Of a stretch of 64,000 bases of DNA, positions 49,520 to 57,998 are shown one piece after another. The notes below the pieces were generated by a model, which saw only the letters and a list, made by a program, of their open reading frames with translations, ran no database searches and was not told where the DNA came from. This DNA is from Cronobacter dublinensis subsp. dublinensis LMG 23823 (GTDB lineage: Bacteria > Pseudomonadota > Gammaproteobacteria > Enterobacterales > Enterobacteriaceae). A program made the translations under genes and the position numbers. Where the stretch lies: contig NZ_CP012266.1 in assembly GCF_001277235.1 (NCBI RefSeq), positions 3,782,001 through 3,846,000 of the forward strand. Direction: 5' to 3'. Positions within the stretch are counted from its first letter, which is position 1. Each line of letters starts with the position of its first letter.

Positions 49520-49906
49520 TTAACGGTATTTCTTGTGATAGGTGTTGCGGGTGGTTTTGAAGTCTTCGGCGCTCACCTGCGCCTCTTTGATTTTGCCTTC
49601 ATCAACCAGCTTCAGCGCGCCGTCAATCTGGCCTACCAGCGTGTCGAGACCGTGGCGGAAATCTTTCATTTCCGGGCTGTCAGCCGGTTTATCTTCAAGT
49701 TTCGGCGGGGTTTCCTTTTTGGCTTCCAGCGCCGCCTCACGCATTTTCGTGAGCGCCGTTTTCATCTCTGCCGCATCGCTGGTTTTCTGCACGACTTTCA
49801 GGTTTTCATTGAGGGTGTCCATGTTGTCTTCCAGATCCGCCCACGCCGCGGCGCTGGTGAACAACAGAGAGGAGACCGCTAACATCGCTAACGCTTGCTT
49901 ACGCAT
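49520..49906 (-). CDS. cybC: Soluble cytochrome b562
   Basis: This 128-residue periplasmic four-helix-bundle haem protein has a signal peptide ending around residue 21-23 (SAAAWA), the haem-ligand methionine in DLEDNMDTL (residue 29) and the ligand histidine near the end in RNTYHKKYR (residue 124). It matches E. coli CybC well. It lies downstream of pmbA on the same strand, as in E. coli, with a terminator between them. Confidence 0.95.
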   Translation of the reverse strand: MRKQALAMLAVSSLLFTSAAAWADLEDNMDTLNENLKVVQKTSDAAEMKTALTKMREAALEAKKETPPKLEDKPADSPEMKDFRHGLDTLVGQIDGALKLVDEGKIKEAQVSAEDFKTTRNTYHKKYR

Positions 49907-49932
49907 TGACTCACCTTTTTATTGTTATGACG

Positions 49933-49958
49933 AAAAAAAGGCGCCGCAACGGGCGCCC
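49933..49958 (-). terminator. Terminator after pmbA
   Basis: Stem GGCGCC-(GCAACG)-GGCGCC with seven A at 49933-49939, giving a T-run for leftward transcripts. Confidence 0.75.
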
Positions 49959-49963
49959 TTGCC

Positions 49964-51316
49964 TTACTCACCGGCGATTTTCATCTCCGGCAGCAGTACT
50001 GAACCACACTGAATATTGCTACGTGTTTCAATATCGTCACCAATGGTAACCATATTGCGCCACATCTCTTTGAGGTTGCCGGCGATGGTGATTTCGCTCA
50101 CCGGATACTGGATTTCACCGTTCTCCACCCAGAAGCCCGCCGCGCCGCGCGAGTAATCGCCAGTGATGCCGCTGACACCCTGACCCATCAGCTCGGTCAC
50201 GACAAGACCGGTACCCATCTCTTTCAGCAGTTGCTCAAAGCTCAGGCCGCGCCCGTTGATGCGCCAGTTGTGGATGCCGCCCGCGTGACCAGTGCTTTTC
50301 AGCCCCAGCTTGCGCGCGGAGTAGTTGGTAAGCAGCCACTGTTGCAGCACGCCGTCTTTGATAATGTCGCGGCGCGAGGTCGCCACGCCTTCGCTGTCGA
50401 ACGGCGTTGAGGCGAGACCTTTGCGCAGGTGCGGATGCTCTTCAATGGTCAGCCACTCCGGCAGGATCTGTTTGCCGAGCGAGTCGAGCAGGAACGTCGA
50501 TTTACGGTATACCGCGCCGCCGCTGATCGCGCCGACCAGATGACCAAACAGCCCGGTCGCCACTTCGCGGCCAAAAATCACCGGCGCTTTCATGGTCGGC
50601 AGTTTGCGCGGCGAGAGGCGGGACAGCGTGCGGCGGGCGCACTCTTCACCGACCCACTCCGGCGATTCCAGATCGCCCAGCGCGCGGCCGATGGTGTAGG
50701 CGTAGTCGCGTTCCATGTCGCCGTTTTCTTCCGCGATAACGCAGCTGGAGAGCGAATGGCGCGTCGAGCTGTAGCTCTGCAGCATGCCGTGGCTGTTGCC
50801 GAACACTTTGATGCCGTAGTGACTGTTAAAGCTGCCGCCTTCGGTGTTGGTGATGCGTTTATCCGCTTTTAAGGACGCCTGTTCGGCGCGCGCGGCGTAC
50901 TCGATAGCCTGTTCCGGTTCGATTTCAGCCGGGTGGAAGAGGTCGAGATCCGGCGCGTCAAAAGCCAGCAGATCTTTTTCCGCGACGCCTGCGTACGGGT
51001 CGGGCGAGGTGTAACGGGCGATATCCAGCGCCGCCTGTACGGTACGGGCGATAGCGTCCGGGCTTAAATCGGTCGACGAGGCGCTGCCTTTGCGGTTCTG
51101 ATGATAAACCGTGATGCCAAGCGCGCCGTCGCTGTTGAACTCGACATTCTCCACCTCACCGTAGCGGGTGCTGACGCTAATGCCGGTCGTTTTACTGACC
51201 GCCACTTCCGCGCCGTCCGACTTGCCGGACGCCAGCTCCAGCGCCTGAGAAACCGCCTGTTCCAGCGCTTTGCGCTGCGCTTCAACTTGTGTGATTACTT
51301 TCATCGCGAGTGCCAT
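49964..51316 (-). CDS. pmbA: TldE/PmbA subunit of the TldD-TldE metalloprotease
   Basis: This 450-residue protein is near-identical to E. coli PmbA by eye (MALAMKVITQVEAQRKAL to LPEMKIAGE). With TldD it forms a heterodimeric protease that completes maturation of microcin B17 and degrades the antitoxin CcdA; TldE itself lacks the catalytic metal site. ATG 51316 gives the exact E. coli length. The longer upstream frame overlaps the divergent yjgA gene and is rejected. Confidence 0.96.
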   Translation of the reverse strand: MALAMKVITQVEAQRKALEQAVSQALELASGKSDGAEVAVSKTTGISVSTRYGEVENVEFNSDGALGITVYHQNRKGSASSTDLSPDAIARTVQAALDIARYTSPDPYAGVAEKDLLAFDAPDLDLFHPAEIEPEQAIEYAARAEQASLKADKRITNTEGGSFNSHYGIKVFGNSHGMLQSYSSTRHSLSSCVIAEENGDMERDYAYTIGRALGDLESPEWVGEECARRTLSRLSPRKLPTMKAPVIFGREVATGLFGHLVGAISGGAVYRKSTFLLDSLGKQILPEWLTIEEHPHLRKGLASTPFDSEGVATSRRDIIKDGVLQQWLLTNYSARKLGLKSTGHAGGIHNWRINGRGLSFEQLLKEMGTGLVVTELMGQGVSGITGDYSRGAAGFWVENGEIQYPVSEITIAGNLKEMWRNMVTIGDDIETRSNIQCGSVLLPEMKIAGE

Positions 51317-51422
51317 AATGTAAGGTGAAACTTCAAAGCCACATTTTGTGAGTCTAACAGAGAACCATTTCGCAGTGCGCGCCTTAACTGGTAGTATTAG
51401 CCTCTTTTTTGAGGAGCCTGAG

Positions 51423-51974
51423 ATGACAAAGCAGCCCGATGACTGGCTCGATGAAGTGCCCGATAACGAAAACGATGACGACGATGATGAGATTATCTGG
51501 GTCAGCAAAAGTGAAATTAAACGCGATGCCGAAGAGCTGAAGCGCCTTGGCGCTGAACTGGTGGATCTCGGTAAAAACGCGCTGGAAAAAATCCCGCTGG
51601 ATGACGATCTGCGCGCGGCCATTGAACTGGCGCAGCGTATTAAGAAAGAAGGCCGCCGCCGCCAGATGCAGCTTATCGGCAAAATGTTGCGTCAGCGTGA
51701 CGATGAGCCGATTCGTCAGGCGCTGGATAAGCTGAAAAACCGTCATAACCAGCAGGTGGCCCTGTTCCACAAGCTGGAGCAGCTGCGCGACCGCCTGATT
51801 GAAGAAGGCGACGACGCGGTGCCGGACGTGCTGAACCTGTGGCCGCAGGCGGATCGCCAGCAGCTGCGTTCGCTCATCCGCAACGCCAAAAAAGAGAAAG
51901 AAGGCAATAAACCGCCGAAATCCTCACGTCTGATCTTCCAGTATCTGCGCGAACTGGCGGAAGGCGAGCAGTAA
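51423..51974 (+). CDS. yjgA: Ribosome-biogenesis factor DarP/YjgA
   Basis: This 183-residue, highly charged helical protein starts MTKQPDDWLDEVPDNENDDDDDEIIWVSKSEIKRDAEELK and ends SSRLIFQYLRELAEGEQ-like, matching YjgA, which associates with the maturing 50S subunit. ATG 51423 follows TTGAGGAG; the longer frame from 51348 has no ribosome site. It is divergent from pmbA with 106 bp between. Confidence 0.95.
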   Translation: MTKQPDDWLDEVPDNENDDDDDEIIWVSKSEIKRDAEELKRLGAELVDLGKNALEKIPLDDDLRAAIELAQRIKKEGRRRQMQLIGKMLRQRDDEPIRQALDKLKNRHNQQVALFHKLEQLRDRLIEEGDDAVPDVLNLWPQADRQQLRSLIRNAKKEKEGNKPPKSSRLIFQYLRELAEGEQ

Positions 51975-51980
51975 TCCCCA

Positions 51981-52012
51981 CGGCTCAGGCGCTGCCTGAG
52001 CCGTTTTCTTTT
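51981..52012 (+). terminator. Terminator after yjgA
   Basis: CGGCTCAGGC-GCT-GCCTGAGCCG followed by TTTTCTTTTTC. Confidence 0.9.
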
Positions 52013-52294
52013 TCTATTCCTTTTGCTGATGCTTTACGGCGGTCTTCCCACGCGTTTACGTGCCGCAATGTGTTTACCTTTAGCGAGCTGAATCGTTAAA
52101 GCTAAAACCACCCCATCTCACACATTTTCACTCCATAAAACTGACATTTTCATTCTCATCGCGACATTCATCACAGTTAGCGGCGTTAAAAACGGCTTTT
52201 TTTGGACAGTTGAAAACGATCACGTTTTCTTTTCATCCAATCAGCCAGGCTGCACGGGCGAAACAAAAATCGATTCAGCTAAAAGGACGAAAAG
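52013..52294. promoter_or_regulatory. Promoter region of the DUF4432-type gene with LacI-type palindrome
   Basis: Together with the terminator this makes a 320-bp gene-free gap. At 52212-52229 the sequence GAAAACGATCACGTTTTC has perfect 7-bp arms around ATCA, the usual look of a GalR/LacI-family operator. The surrounding 52090-52210 is AT-rich. No LacI-type gene is adjacent, so the regulator would act in trans. Confidence 0.55.
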
Positions 52295-53503
52295 ATGAAC
52301 AAAACCGTATGGCTTACCCCGCTTGCCCTGCTGATTTGCGCCCAGGCGAGCGCGCAGACTTGGGTGCTGACCGATGCTGAACAGGGCGTCGAGAAAGGAA
52401 ACTGGCAAATCAGCAGTCAAAAGCTGAAGTTGCAGGGCGCGCCGTTCAGCATTGAGCAAAAAGTGCTGCACGGCGGCAAACAGGAAGGCAGTAAAATCAT
52501 CACTATCACCAGCAAAGATGGCCTGACTATCGTCTTAAGCCCGACGCGCGGCATGAACCTGCTGCACGCCGACGGGTTTGGCGTGCGTATGGGCTGGGAT
52601 TCGCCGGTAAAAGAAGTGGTGAACCCGGCGTTCATCAATCTGGAAAGCCGCAACGGCCTCGGCTGGCTGGAAGGCTTCAACGAGATGATGGTGCGCTGCG
52701 GCTATGAATGGACCGGCCACCCGACCACCGCTGACGGTCAGCTGTACACGCTGCATGGTAAAGCGGGCAACACGCCTGCCTCACGCGTAGAAGTGGAAGT
52801 GAGCGAGAAAGCGCCGTATGAAATCAAAGTGCGCGGGCTGCTCAAAGAGAGCACGTTCAAGAAAGCCGATTTGCAGACGATGACCGAGTTGCGCTACGTG
52901 CCGGGCAGTAACAGTTTCAGCCTGAACGACGTGCTGACCAACCACGCGGATTACCCGCACGACTACCAGATTATCTACCACAGCAACTTCGGCCAGCCGA
53001 TTCTGGAAGAGGGCTCGCGCTTTATCGCTCCGCTGGAAAAAGTGAGCCCATTCAACGATTACGCCAAAGGCGGGATGAACAGCTGGAACACCTACAGCGG
53101 GCCGACTAAAGGCTTTGACGAAATGGTCTTTAACCTCACGCCGCTTGGCGACGCCAGCCAGCAGACCGTCGCCGCCGTGGTCAATAAAGCGGGCGATAAG
53201 GGCGCGGCGATTAGCTTTAACCTGAAACAGCTGCCGGTGCTGACGATGTGGAAAAACACCGACACGCTGAAACAGGGTTATGTGACCGGCATCGAGCCTG
53301 GCACCAGCTACGCGTATCCGGTGACGATTGAGCGCGAGCAGAAACGCGTGAAACAGCTGGCGCCTGGCGAGAGCACGCGCTTTGAGCTGACCTATACGCT
53401 GCTGCATAACGCACAGCAGGTGTCCGAGGTAGAAAAACGCGTTGCCGACATTCAGGGGGATAAAAAGACCACCCAGGAAGAGACGCCGATCGCCAAAGAG
53501 TAA
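52295..53503 (+). CDS. Secreted DUF4432/aldose-epimerase-like protein
   Basis: This 402-residue protein has a clear signal peptide (MNKTVWLTPLALLICAQASAQ) and then a galactose-mutarotase-like beta-sandwich of the DUF4432 type: LSPTRGMNLLHADGFGVRMGWDSP, GWLEGFNEMMVRCGYEWTG, LYTLHGKAGN, and IYHSNFGQPILEEG. The histidines in LHGK and YHSNFG and the Arg in PTRGM occupy positions typical of epimerase active sites. Export to the periplasm is unusual for aldose epimerases, which are mostly cytoplasmic. AAAAGGACG precedes ATG 52295. Substrate is unknown, probably a sugar or sugar acid entering the cell. Confidence 0.82.
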   Translation: MNKTVWLTPLALLICAQASAQTWVLTDAEQGVEKGNWQISSQKLKLQGAPFSIEQKVLHGGKQEGSKIITITSKDGLTIVLSPTRGMNLLHADGFGVRMGWDSPVKEVVNPAFINLESRNGLGWLEGFNEMMVRCGYEWTGHPTTADGQLYTLHGKAGNTPASRVEVEVSEKAPYEIKVRGLLKESTFKKADLQTMTELRYVPGSNSFSLNDVLTNHADYPHDYQIIYHSNFGQPILEEGSRFIAPLEKVSPFNDYAKGGMNSWNTYSGPTKGFDEMVFNLTPLGDASQQTVAAVVNKAGDKGAAISFNLKQLPVLTMWKNTDTLKQGYVTGIEPGTSYAYPVTIEREQKRVKQLAPGESTRFELTYTLLHNAQQVSEVEKRVADIQGDKKTTQEETPIAKE

Positions 53504-53514
53504 TCGTTGCCTGT

Positions 53515-53547
53515 AAAAAAGCCTCCGCATGCGGAGGCTTTTTTTAT
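53515..53547. terminator. Bidirectional terminator between the DUF4432-type gene and mpl
   Basis: AAAAAAGCCTCCGC-AT-GCGGAGGCTTTTTTT, with A- and T-runs on both sides, between convergent genes. Confidence 0.92.
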
Positions 53548-53560
53548 CAGCGGAAACGGC

Positions 53561-54940
53561 TCAGTGCGTCTGCGCCTGTTCCGCTTTTTTCGACAGCGCA
53601 TCCAGCAGTTTTTGATGAATGCCGCCGAAGCCGCCGTTGCTCATGACCAGAATGTGGTCGCCCGGCTGCGCGGTTTTAACAATCATCTCTACCAGCGTGT
53701 CGATGTCGGCGCTCCAGTGGGCTGGCTGAATACAGGCGTCAGCCACTTCCGCCACCTGCCACGGAATGTGGTGCGGCTGGAACAGGAACACTTCATCAGC
53801 GCGACCGAGGGACGGCGCGAGATCGTCTTTGCAGACGCCCATTTTCATGGTGTTGGAGCGCGGCTCAAGCACGGCGATGATGCGCGCGGTGCCGCCCACT
53901 TTGCCACGCAGCGCAGCAAGCGTCGCGAGGATAGCCGTCGGGTGATGCGCGAAATCGTCATACACGGTAACGCCGTTGGCCTCGCCGCGCAGTTCAAGGC
54001 GGCGGCGCGCGTTCACAAACGAGCCCAGCGCCTGCGCGGCGTCAGCCGGCGTCACACCGACATGGCGTGCCGCAGCGATGGCCGCCAGCCCATTATGCAT
54101 GTTGTGCTCGCCCACCAGCTGCCACTCCACCTGACCCACGCATTCGCCGTCCAGCCAGACTTCCCATTTCGACGCGTCGTTGGTGAGTTTTTTCGCCTGC
54201 CAGCGGCCCTGCTCGCCGAGCTGCTCCTGTTCGCTCCAGCAGCCCATCGCCATCACCTGTTTCAGGTTGACGTCGTTTTCCGGCCAGATGATTTTCCCTT
54301 GCCCTGGCACGATGCGCACCAGATGGTGGAACTGCTTCTGTATGGCTTTGAGATCGTCAAAGATATCGGCGTGGTCGAATTCGAGGTTGTTCAGCACCAG
54401 CGTGCGCGGCGCGTAGTGAACAAACTTGGAGCGTTTATCAAAGAACGCGCAGTCATATTCGTCCGCTTCGATAACGAAAAACGGGCTTTCGCCCAGGCGT
54501 GCGGAGACGTCGAAATTGCCCGGCACGCCACCGATAACGAAGCCAGGCTTATAACCGCAGGCTTCCAGAATCCAGGTCGCCATGCCCGCCGTGGTGGTTT
54601 TGCCGTGGGTGCCCGCCACCGCCACGACCCAGCGGTCGCCCAGCACGAAATCATGCAGCCATTGCGGGCCGGACATATAAGGAATGCCCTGCTCCAGCAC
54701 CGCCTCGACGCACGGGTTGCCGCGGGTCATGGCGTTGCCGATCACCACCAGATCCGGTCGCGGCTCCAGTTGCGAGGCGTCATAGCCCTGAATTAAGTCG
54801 ATCCCTTGCTTTTCCAGCAGGGTACTCATCGGCGGATAGACGTTGGCGTCCGAGCCTGTCACTTCATGACCCAGCGAGCGCGCCAGCATCGCCACGCCGC
54901 CCATAAATGTGCCGCAAATTCCCAGTATATGAATACGCAT
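53561..54940 (-). CDS. mpl: UDP-N-acetylmuramate:L-Ala-gamma-D-Glu-meso-DAP ligase
   Basis: This 459-residue Mur-ligase-family enzyme attaches recycled murein tripeptide to UDP-MurNAc. It has the N-terminal Rossmann motif (HILGICGTFMGGVAML), the ATP loop in AVAGTHGKTTTAGM, and the family segments VLNNLEFDHADIFDD and VYDDFAHHPTAI. ATG 54940 gives the E. coli-like N-terminus MRIHILGICGTFMGG; the longer frame runs into the fbp leader. It is divergent from fbp, as in E. coli. Confidence 0.95.
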   Translation of the reverse strand: MRIHILGICGTFMGGVAMLARSLGHEVTGSDANVYPPMSTLLEKQGIDLIQGYDASQLEPRPDLVVIGNAMTRGNPCVEAVLEQGIPYMSGPQWLHDFVLGDRWVVAVAGTHGKTTTAGMATWILEACGYKPGFVIGGVPGNFDVSARLGESPFFVIEADEYDCAFFDKRSKFVHYAPRTLVLNNLEFDHADIFDDLKAIQKQFHHLVRIVPGQGKIIWPENDVNLKQVMAMGCWSEQEQLGEQGRWQAKKLTNDASKWEVWLDGECVGQVEWQLVGEHNMHNGLAAIAAARHVGVTPADAAQALGSFVNARRRLELRGEANGVTVYDDFAHHPTAILATLAALRGKVGGTARIIAVLEPRSNTMKMGVCKDDLAPSLGRADEVFLFQPHHIPWQVAEVADACIQPAHWSADIDTLVEMIVKTAQPGDHILVMSNGGFGGIHQKLLDALSKKAEQAQTH

Positions 54941-55115
54941 AGGTACAGTCCTTATAAAAACTGACGCACATTCTACCTGCATGAAGCGGGGCGAATAAAT
55001 GCATTTCAGGATAATCCGCATTTTGCTGGCGCGATTCACCTGTGCGCTACAATTTGAATCTTTGTTAAGATTGTTGCGATCGCTTTACTCAACTTCAGGA
55101 TGCAGGGAAAGTGTT

Positions 55116-56114
55116 ATGAAAACGTTAGGTGAATTTATTGTTGAAAAGCAGCACGAATTTTCTCACGCGACCGGGGAACTGACGGCGCTGCTGTCGGCAA
55201 TAAAGCTTGGCGCGAAGATCATCCACCGCGATATCAATAAGGCCGGTCTGGTCGATATCCTGGGTGCCAGCGGCGTCGAAAACGTGCAGGGCGAGACGCA
55301 GCAAAAACTCGATCTGTTCGCCAATGAAAAGCTGAAAGCCGCGCTTAAGGCACGCGATATCGTCGCGGGCATCGCCTCTGAAGAAGAGGACGAAATCGTC
55401 GTTTTCGAAGGCTGCGAACACGCGAAGTATGTCGTGCTGATGGACCCGCTGGACGGCTCTTCCAACATTGATGTCAACGTTTCTGTCGGCACCATTTTCT
55501 CTATCTATCGCCGCGTGACGCCGGTCGGCACGCCGGTCACGATGGAAGATTTCCTGCAGCCTGGCAGCCAGCAGGTCGCCGCGGGTTACGTGGTTTACGG
55601 CTCCTCAACGATGCTGGTCTATACCACCGGTTGCGGCGTACATGCGTTTACCTACGACCCGTCGCTCGGCGTGTTCTGCCTGAGCCAGGAGCGTATGCGC
55701 TTCCCGCAGAGCGGCAATACGTACTCCATTAACGAAGGGAACTACATTAAATTCCCGGCGGGCGTGAAGAAGTACATTAAATATTGCCAGGAAGAGGACA
55801 AAGCGACGCAGCGCCCGTATACCTCGCGCTATATCGGTTCGCTGGTAGCCGATTTCCACCGTAACCTGCTGAAAGGCGGCATTTACCTTTACCCGAGCAC
55901 CGCGAGCCACCCGGAAGGCAAGCTGCGCCTGCTGTATGAGTGCAACCCGATGGCGTTCCTGGCCGAGCAGGCGGGCGGTAAAGCGAGCGACGGCAAGCAG
56001 CGTATCCTGGACATCAAGCCGGACAGCCTGCACCAGCGCCGTCCGTTCTTCGTCGGCACCGAGCAGATGGTGAATGACGTCGAGCGGTTTATCCGCGAGT
56101 TCCCGGACGCGTAA
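55116..56114 (+). CDS. fbp: Fructose-1,6-bisphosphatase class I
   Basis: This 332-residue enzyme hydrolyses fructose-1,6-bisphosphate in gluconeogenesis. The metal-binding signature VLMDPLDGSSNIDVNVSVGT is intact, and EEEDE and ECNPMAFLAEQAGG complete the active site. Its length equals E. coli Fbp with ATG 55116 (MKTLGEFIVEKQHEF); the longer frame from 54999 crosses the promoter. A terminator follows after the stop. Confidence 0.97.
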   Translation: MKTLGEFIVEKQHEFSHATGELTALLSAIKLGAKIIHRDINKAGLVDILGASGVENVQGETQQKLDLFANEKLKAALKARDIVAGIASEEEDEIVVFEGCEHAKYVVLMDPLDGSSNIDVNVSVGTIFSIYRRVTPVGTPVTMEDFLQPGSQQVAAGYVVYGSSTMLVYTTGCGVHAFTYDPSLGVFCLSQERMRFPQSGNTYSINEGNYIKFPAGVKKYIKYCQEEDKATQRPYTSRYIGSLVADFHRNLLKGGIYLYPSTASHPEGKLRLLYECNPMAFLAEQAGGKASDGKQRILDIKPDSLHQRRPFFVGTEQMVNDVERFIREFPDA

Positions 56115-56137
56115 GCGCGCGTTGGACGTTAAAGATA

Positions 56138-56158
56138 AAGGCAGCCACGGCTGCCTTT
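56138..56158 (+). terminator. Terminator after fbp
   Basis: AAAGGCAGCC-AC-GGCTGCCTTT hairpin followed by CTTATT; T-run is short. Confidence 0.75.
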
Positions 56159-56184
56159 CTTATTGGCGGCGAGAGGGGAAAACG

Positions 56185-56257
56185 GCGGGTGCGCTGCGCT
56201 TACCCGCTCCACGCGAAGGTAGATTGTGGATTGTAGGGTGGGTAAGCGCAGCGCACC
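56185..56257. repeat. Two inverted copies of the dispersed GC-rich palindrome
   Basis: Copies at 56185-56207 (GCGGGTGCGCTGCGCTTACC plus CGC) and 56233-56257 (reverse orientation, with GTGGG for GCGGG) form a BIME-like pair, as at 4352-4427. They lie between convergent genes. Confidence 0.7.
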
Positions 56258-56324
56258 ACTAACCCATACCAACCACTACCCCATACCATCCGCCACGGCG
56301 AGCCCACCCGTCAGCCGTAAACCG

Positions 56325-57890
56325 TTACCCGGCCGTCTGCAACCGGAACGACGCCATCGCCTCCACCAGTTGCTGGGCCTGTTCTTCCAGCGAACGGGTC
56401 GCGGCGGAGGATTGCTGCACCAGCGCGGCGTTCTGCTGGGCGGTTTCGTCCATCTGGCTCACCGCGATATTTACCTGTTCAATGCCGCGACTCTGCTCCA
56501 GCGACGCATCGGCAATCTCGCGCACCAGCTTCGTCATCCGCAACACTTCTTCGGCGATTTCATCCATCGTCTCCCCGGCCTGCAGGGCCAGCTCGCTGCC
56601 CTCGCCCACCTGACTCTGGGAATTACTGATAAGCGTGCGGATCTCTTTCGCCGCCTCGGCGCTGCGGCTGGCGAGCGTGCGCACTTCGCCCGCCACGACC
56701 GCAAACCCGCGCCCCTGCTCGCCCGCGCGCGCGGCTTCCACCGCCGCGTTCAGCGCGAGGATATTGGTCTGGAAAGCGATGGCGTCAATCACGCTCAGAA
56801 TGTCGCCGATACGGTTGGAACTCCCGGAAATATCACGCATCTTTTCAATCACATAACACACCATCTCGCTGCCGCGATCGGCGGTATCGGAAACCGCCTT
56901 CGCCAGCTGATGCGCCATTCCGGCGTTGTCGGCGTTTTGCTTCACCGTCGCGGTGATCTGCTCCATGCTCGCCGCCGTCTGCTCAAGCGACGTAGCGGTG
57001 GATTCGGTGCGCTGGGCCAGATCGACGTTGCCCGCCGCCAGCTCGCGGCTGCCGGTGTCTATCTGCGCGCTGGCGTCACGCACGCGCATCACCGACTCCG
57101 CCAGCGACAGACGCATGGTTTCGATAGCGCTGATAAGACGCCCCAGCTCGTTATTGCTGGTCGCCGTCAGCGCGCGCGTTAAATCGCCCGCCGCCACGTG
57201 CTCCAGCTGTTCCACCGACTGTTCAAGCGGGCGTAACAGCAGATGACGCAGCGCCAGCCAGACCAGCGTCATGATGGCGGCCGTCAGCAGCGCAACCAGC
57301 CCAATCAGCGCCAGCATCACCTGTTTTTGCGTCAGCACGCTTGCCACTTCCCGGCTACCGCGCGCCTCGCCCCAGCGCTGGAACGCGTGCACGTCGTTAT
57401 CAAACGCGCGGGTCAGCGGGATGAGACCGTTACCGAGCAGATCGTAATAATCATCCGGGCTCTGCTTATTGAGCGCGGCCATCATCGGCGCGAGCCCCTG
57501 ACTGTTCAGCGCGTTAAAGCTTTGATTGAGTTTGCTTAACAGCAGCGCGCCCTGTTCGTCATCGACATCGCCGGTCAGCACCGTTTTCAGCAGTTGCTGG
57601 CCGCGCACCAGTTCGCCCGCGATGGTTTTAATGGAGGTGGCGGCGTCATCGACCATGCCGATTTCCATCAGGCGCACCGCCTGCCCCGCCTCGTTGCGCG
57701 CGCGCAACAGCAGCGTATAACCTTCGTTCAGACGCATCATTTTCTCACCCTGCAACGCATTAATGCGCTGTAAGGAGGCAGAACTTTGCGTCAGAGAATA
57801 GATGCCCATGGCGCTTACGAGCAGAAGCAGAAAAGCCATGACTGCCAACAGCGTCAGCAGCCCAGTACGGATAGAGAGATTTCTCAACAT
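56325..57890 (-). CDS. Methyl-accepting chemotaxis protein
   Basis: This 521-residue receptor has a membrane segment at about residues 11-33, a periplasmic four-helix ligand domain of Tar type (to about 190), a second membrane segment (LALIGLVALLTAAIMTLVWLAL), a HAMP domain and a cytoplasmic signalling hairpin with the invariant tip IDAIAFQTNILALNAAVEAARAGEQGRGFAVVA. The C-terminus ends SFRLQTAG and lacks the NWETF-type pentapeptide that recruits CheR/CheB. ATG 57890 (MLRNLSIRTG) is chosen because the membrane segment follows directly. It is inserted between fbp and yjfF relative to E. coli. Ligand unknown. Confidence 0.92.
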   Translation of the reverse strand: MLRNLSIRTGLLTLLAVMAFLLLLVSAMGIYSLTQSSASLQRINALQGEKMMRLNEGYTLLLRARNEAGQAVRLMEIGMVDDAATSIKTIAGELVRGQQLLKTVLTGDVDDEQGALLLSKLNQSFNALNSQGLAPMMAALNKQSPDDYYDLLGNGLIPLTRAFDNDVHAFQRWGEARGSREVASVLTQKQVMLALIGLVALLTAAIMTLVWLALRHLLLRPLEQSVEQLEHVAAGDLTRALTATSNNELGRLISAIETMRLSLAESVMRVRDASAQIDTGSRELAAGNVDLAQRTESTATSLEQTAASMEQITATVKQNADNAGMAHQLAKAVSDTADRGSEMVCYVIEKMRDISGSSNRIGDILSVIDAIAFQTNILALNAAVEAARAGEQGRGFAVVAGEVRTLASRSAEAAKEIRTLISNSQSQVGEGSELALQAGETMDEIAEEVLRMTKLVREIADASLEQSRGIEQVNIAVSQMDETAQQNAALVQQSSAATRSLEEQAQQLVEAMASFRLQTAG

Positions 57891-57998
57891 ATGGGTCCCG
57901 GTCATCGCGATAGCGTATTCCATTGAGTAAAAAACTATCGGCAATGACCGGGGAAAGTTTAGACAATTTAGTCAGATCAATATCTTATATATGAAAAG

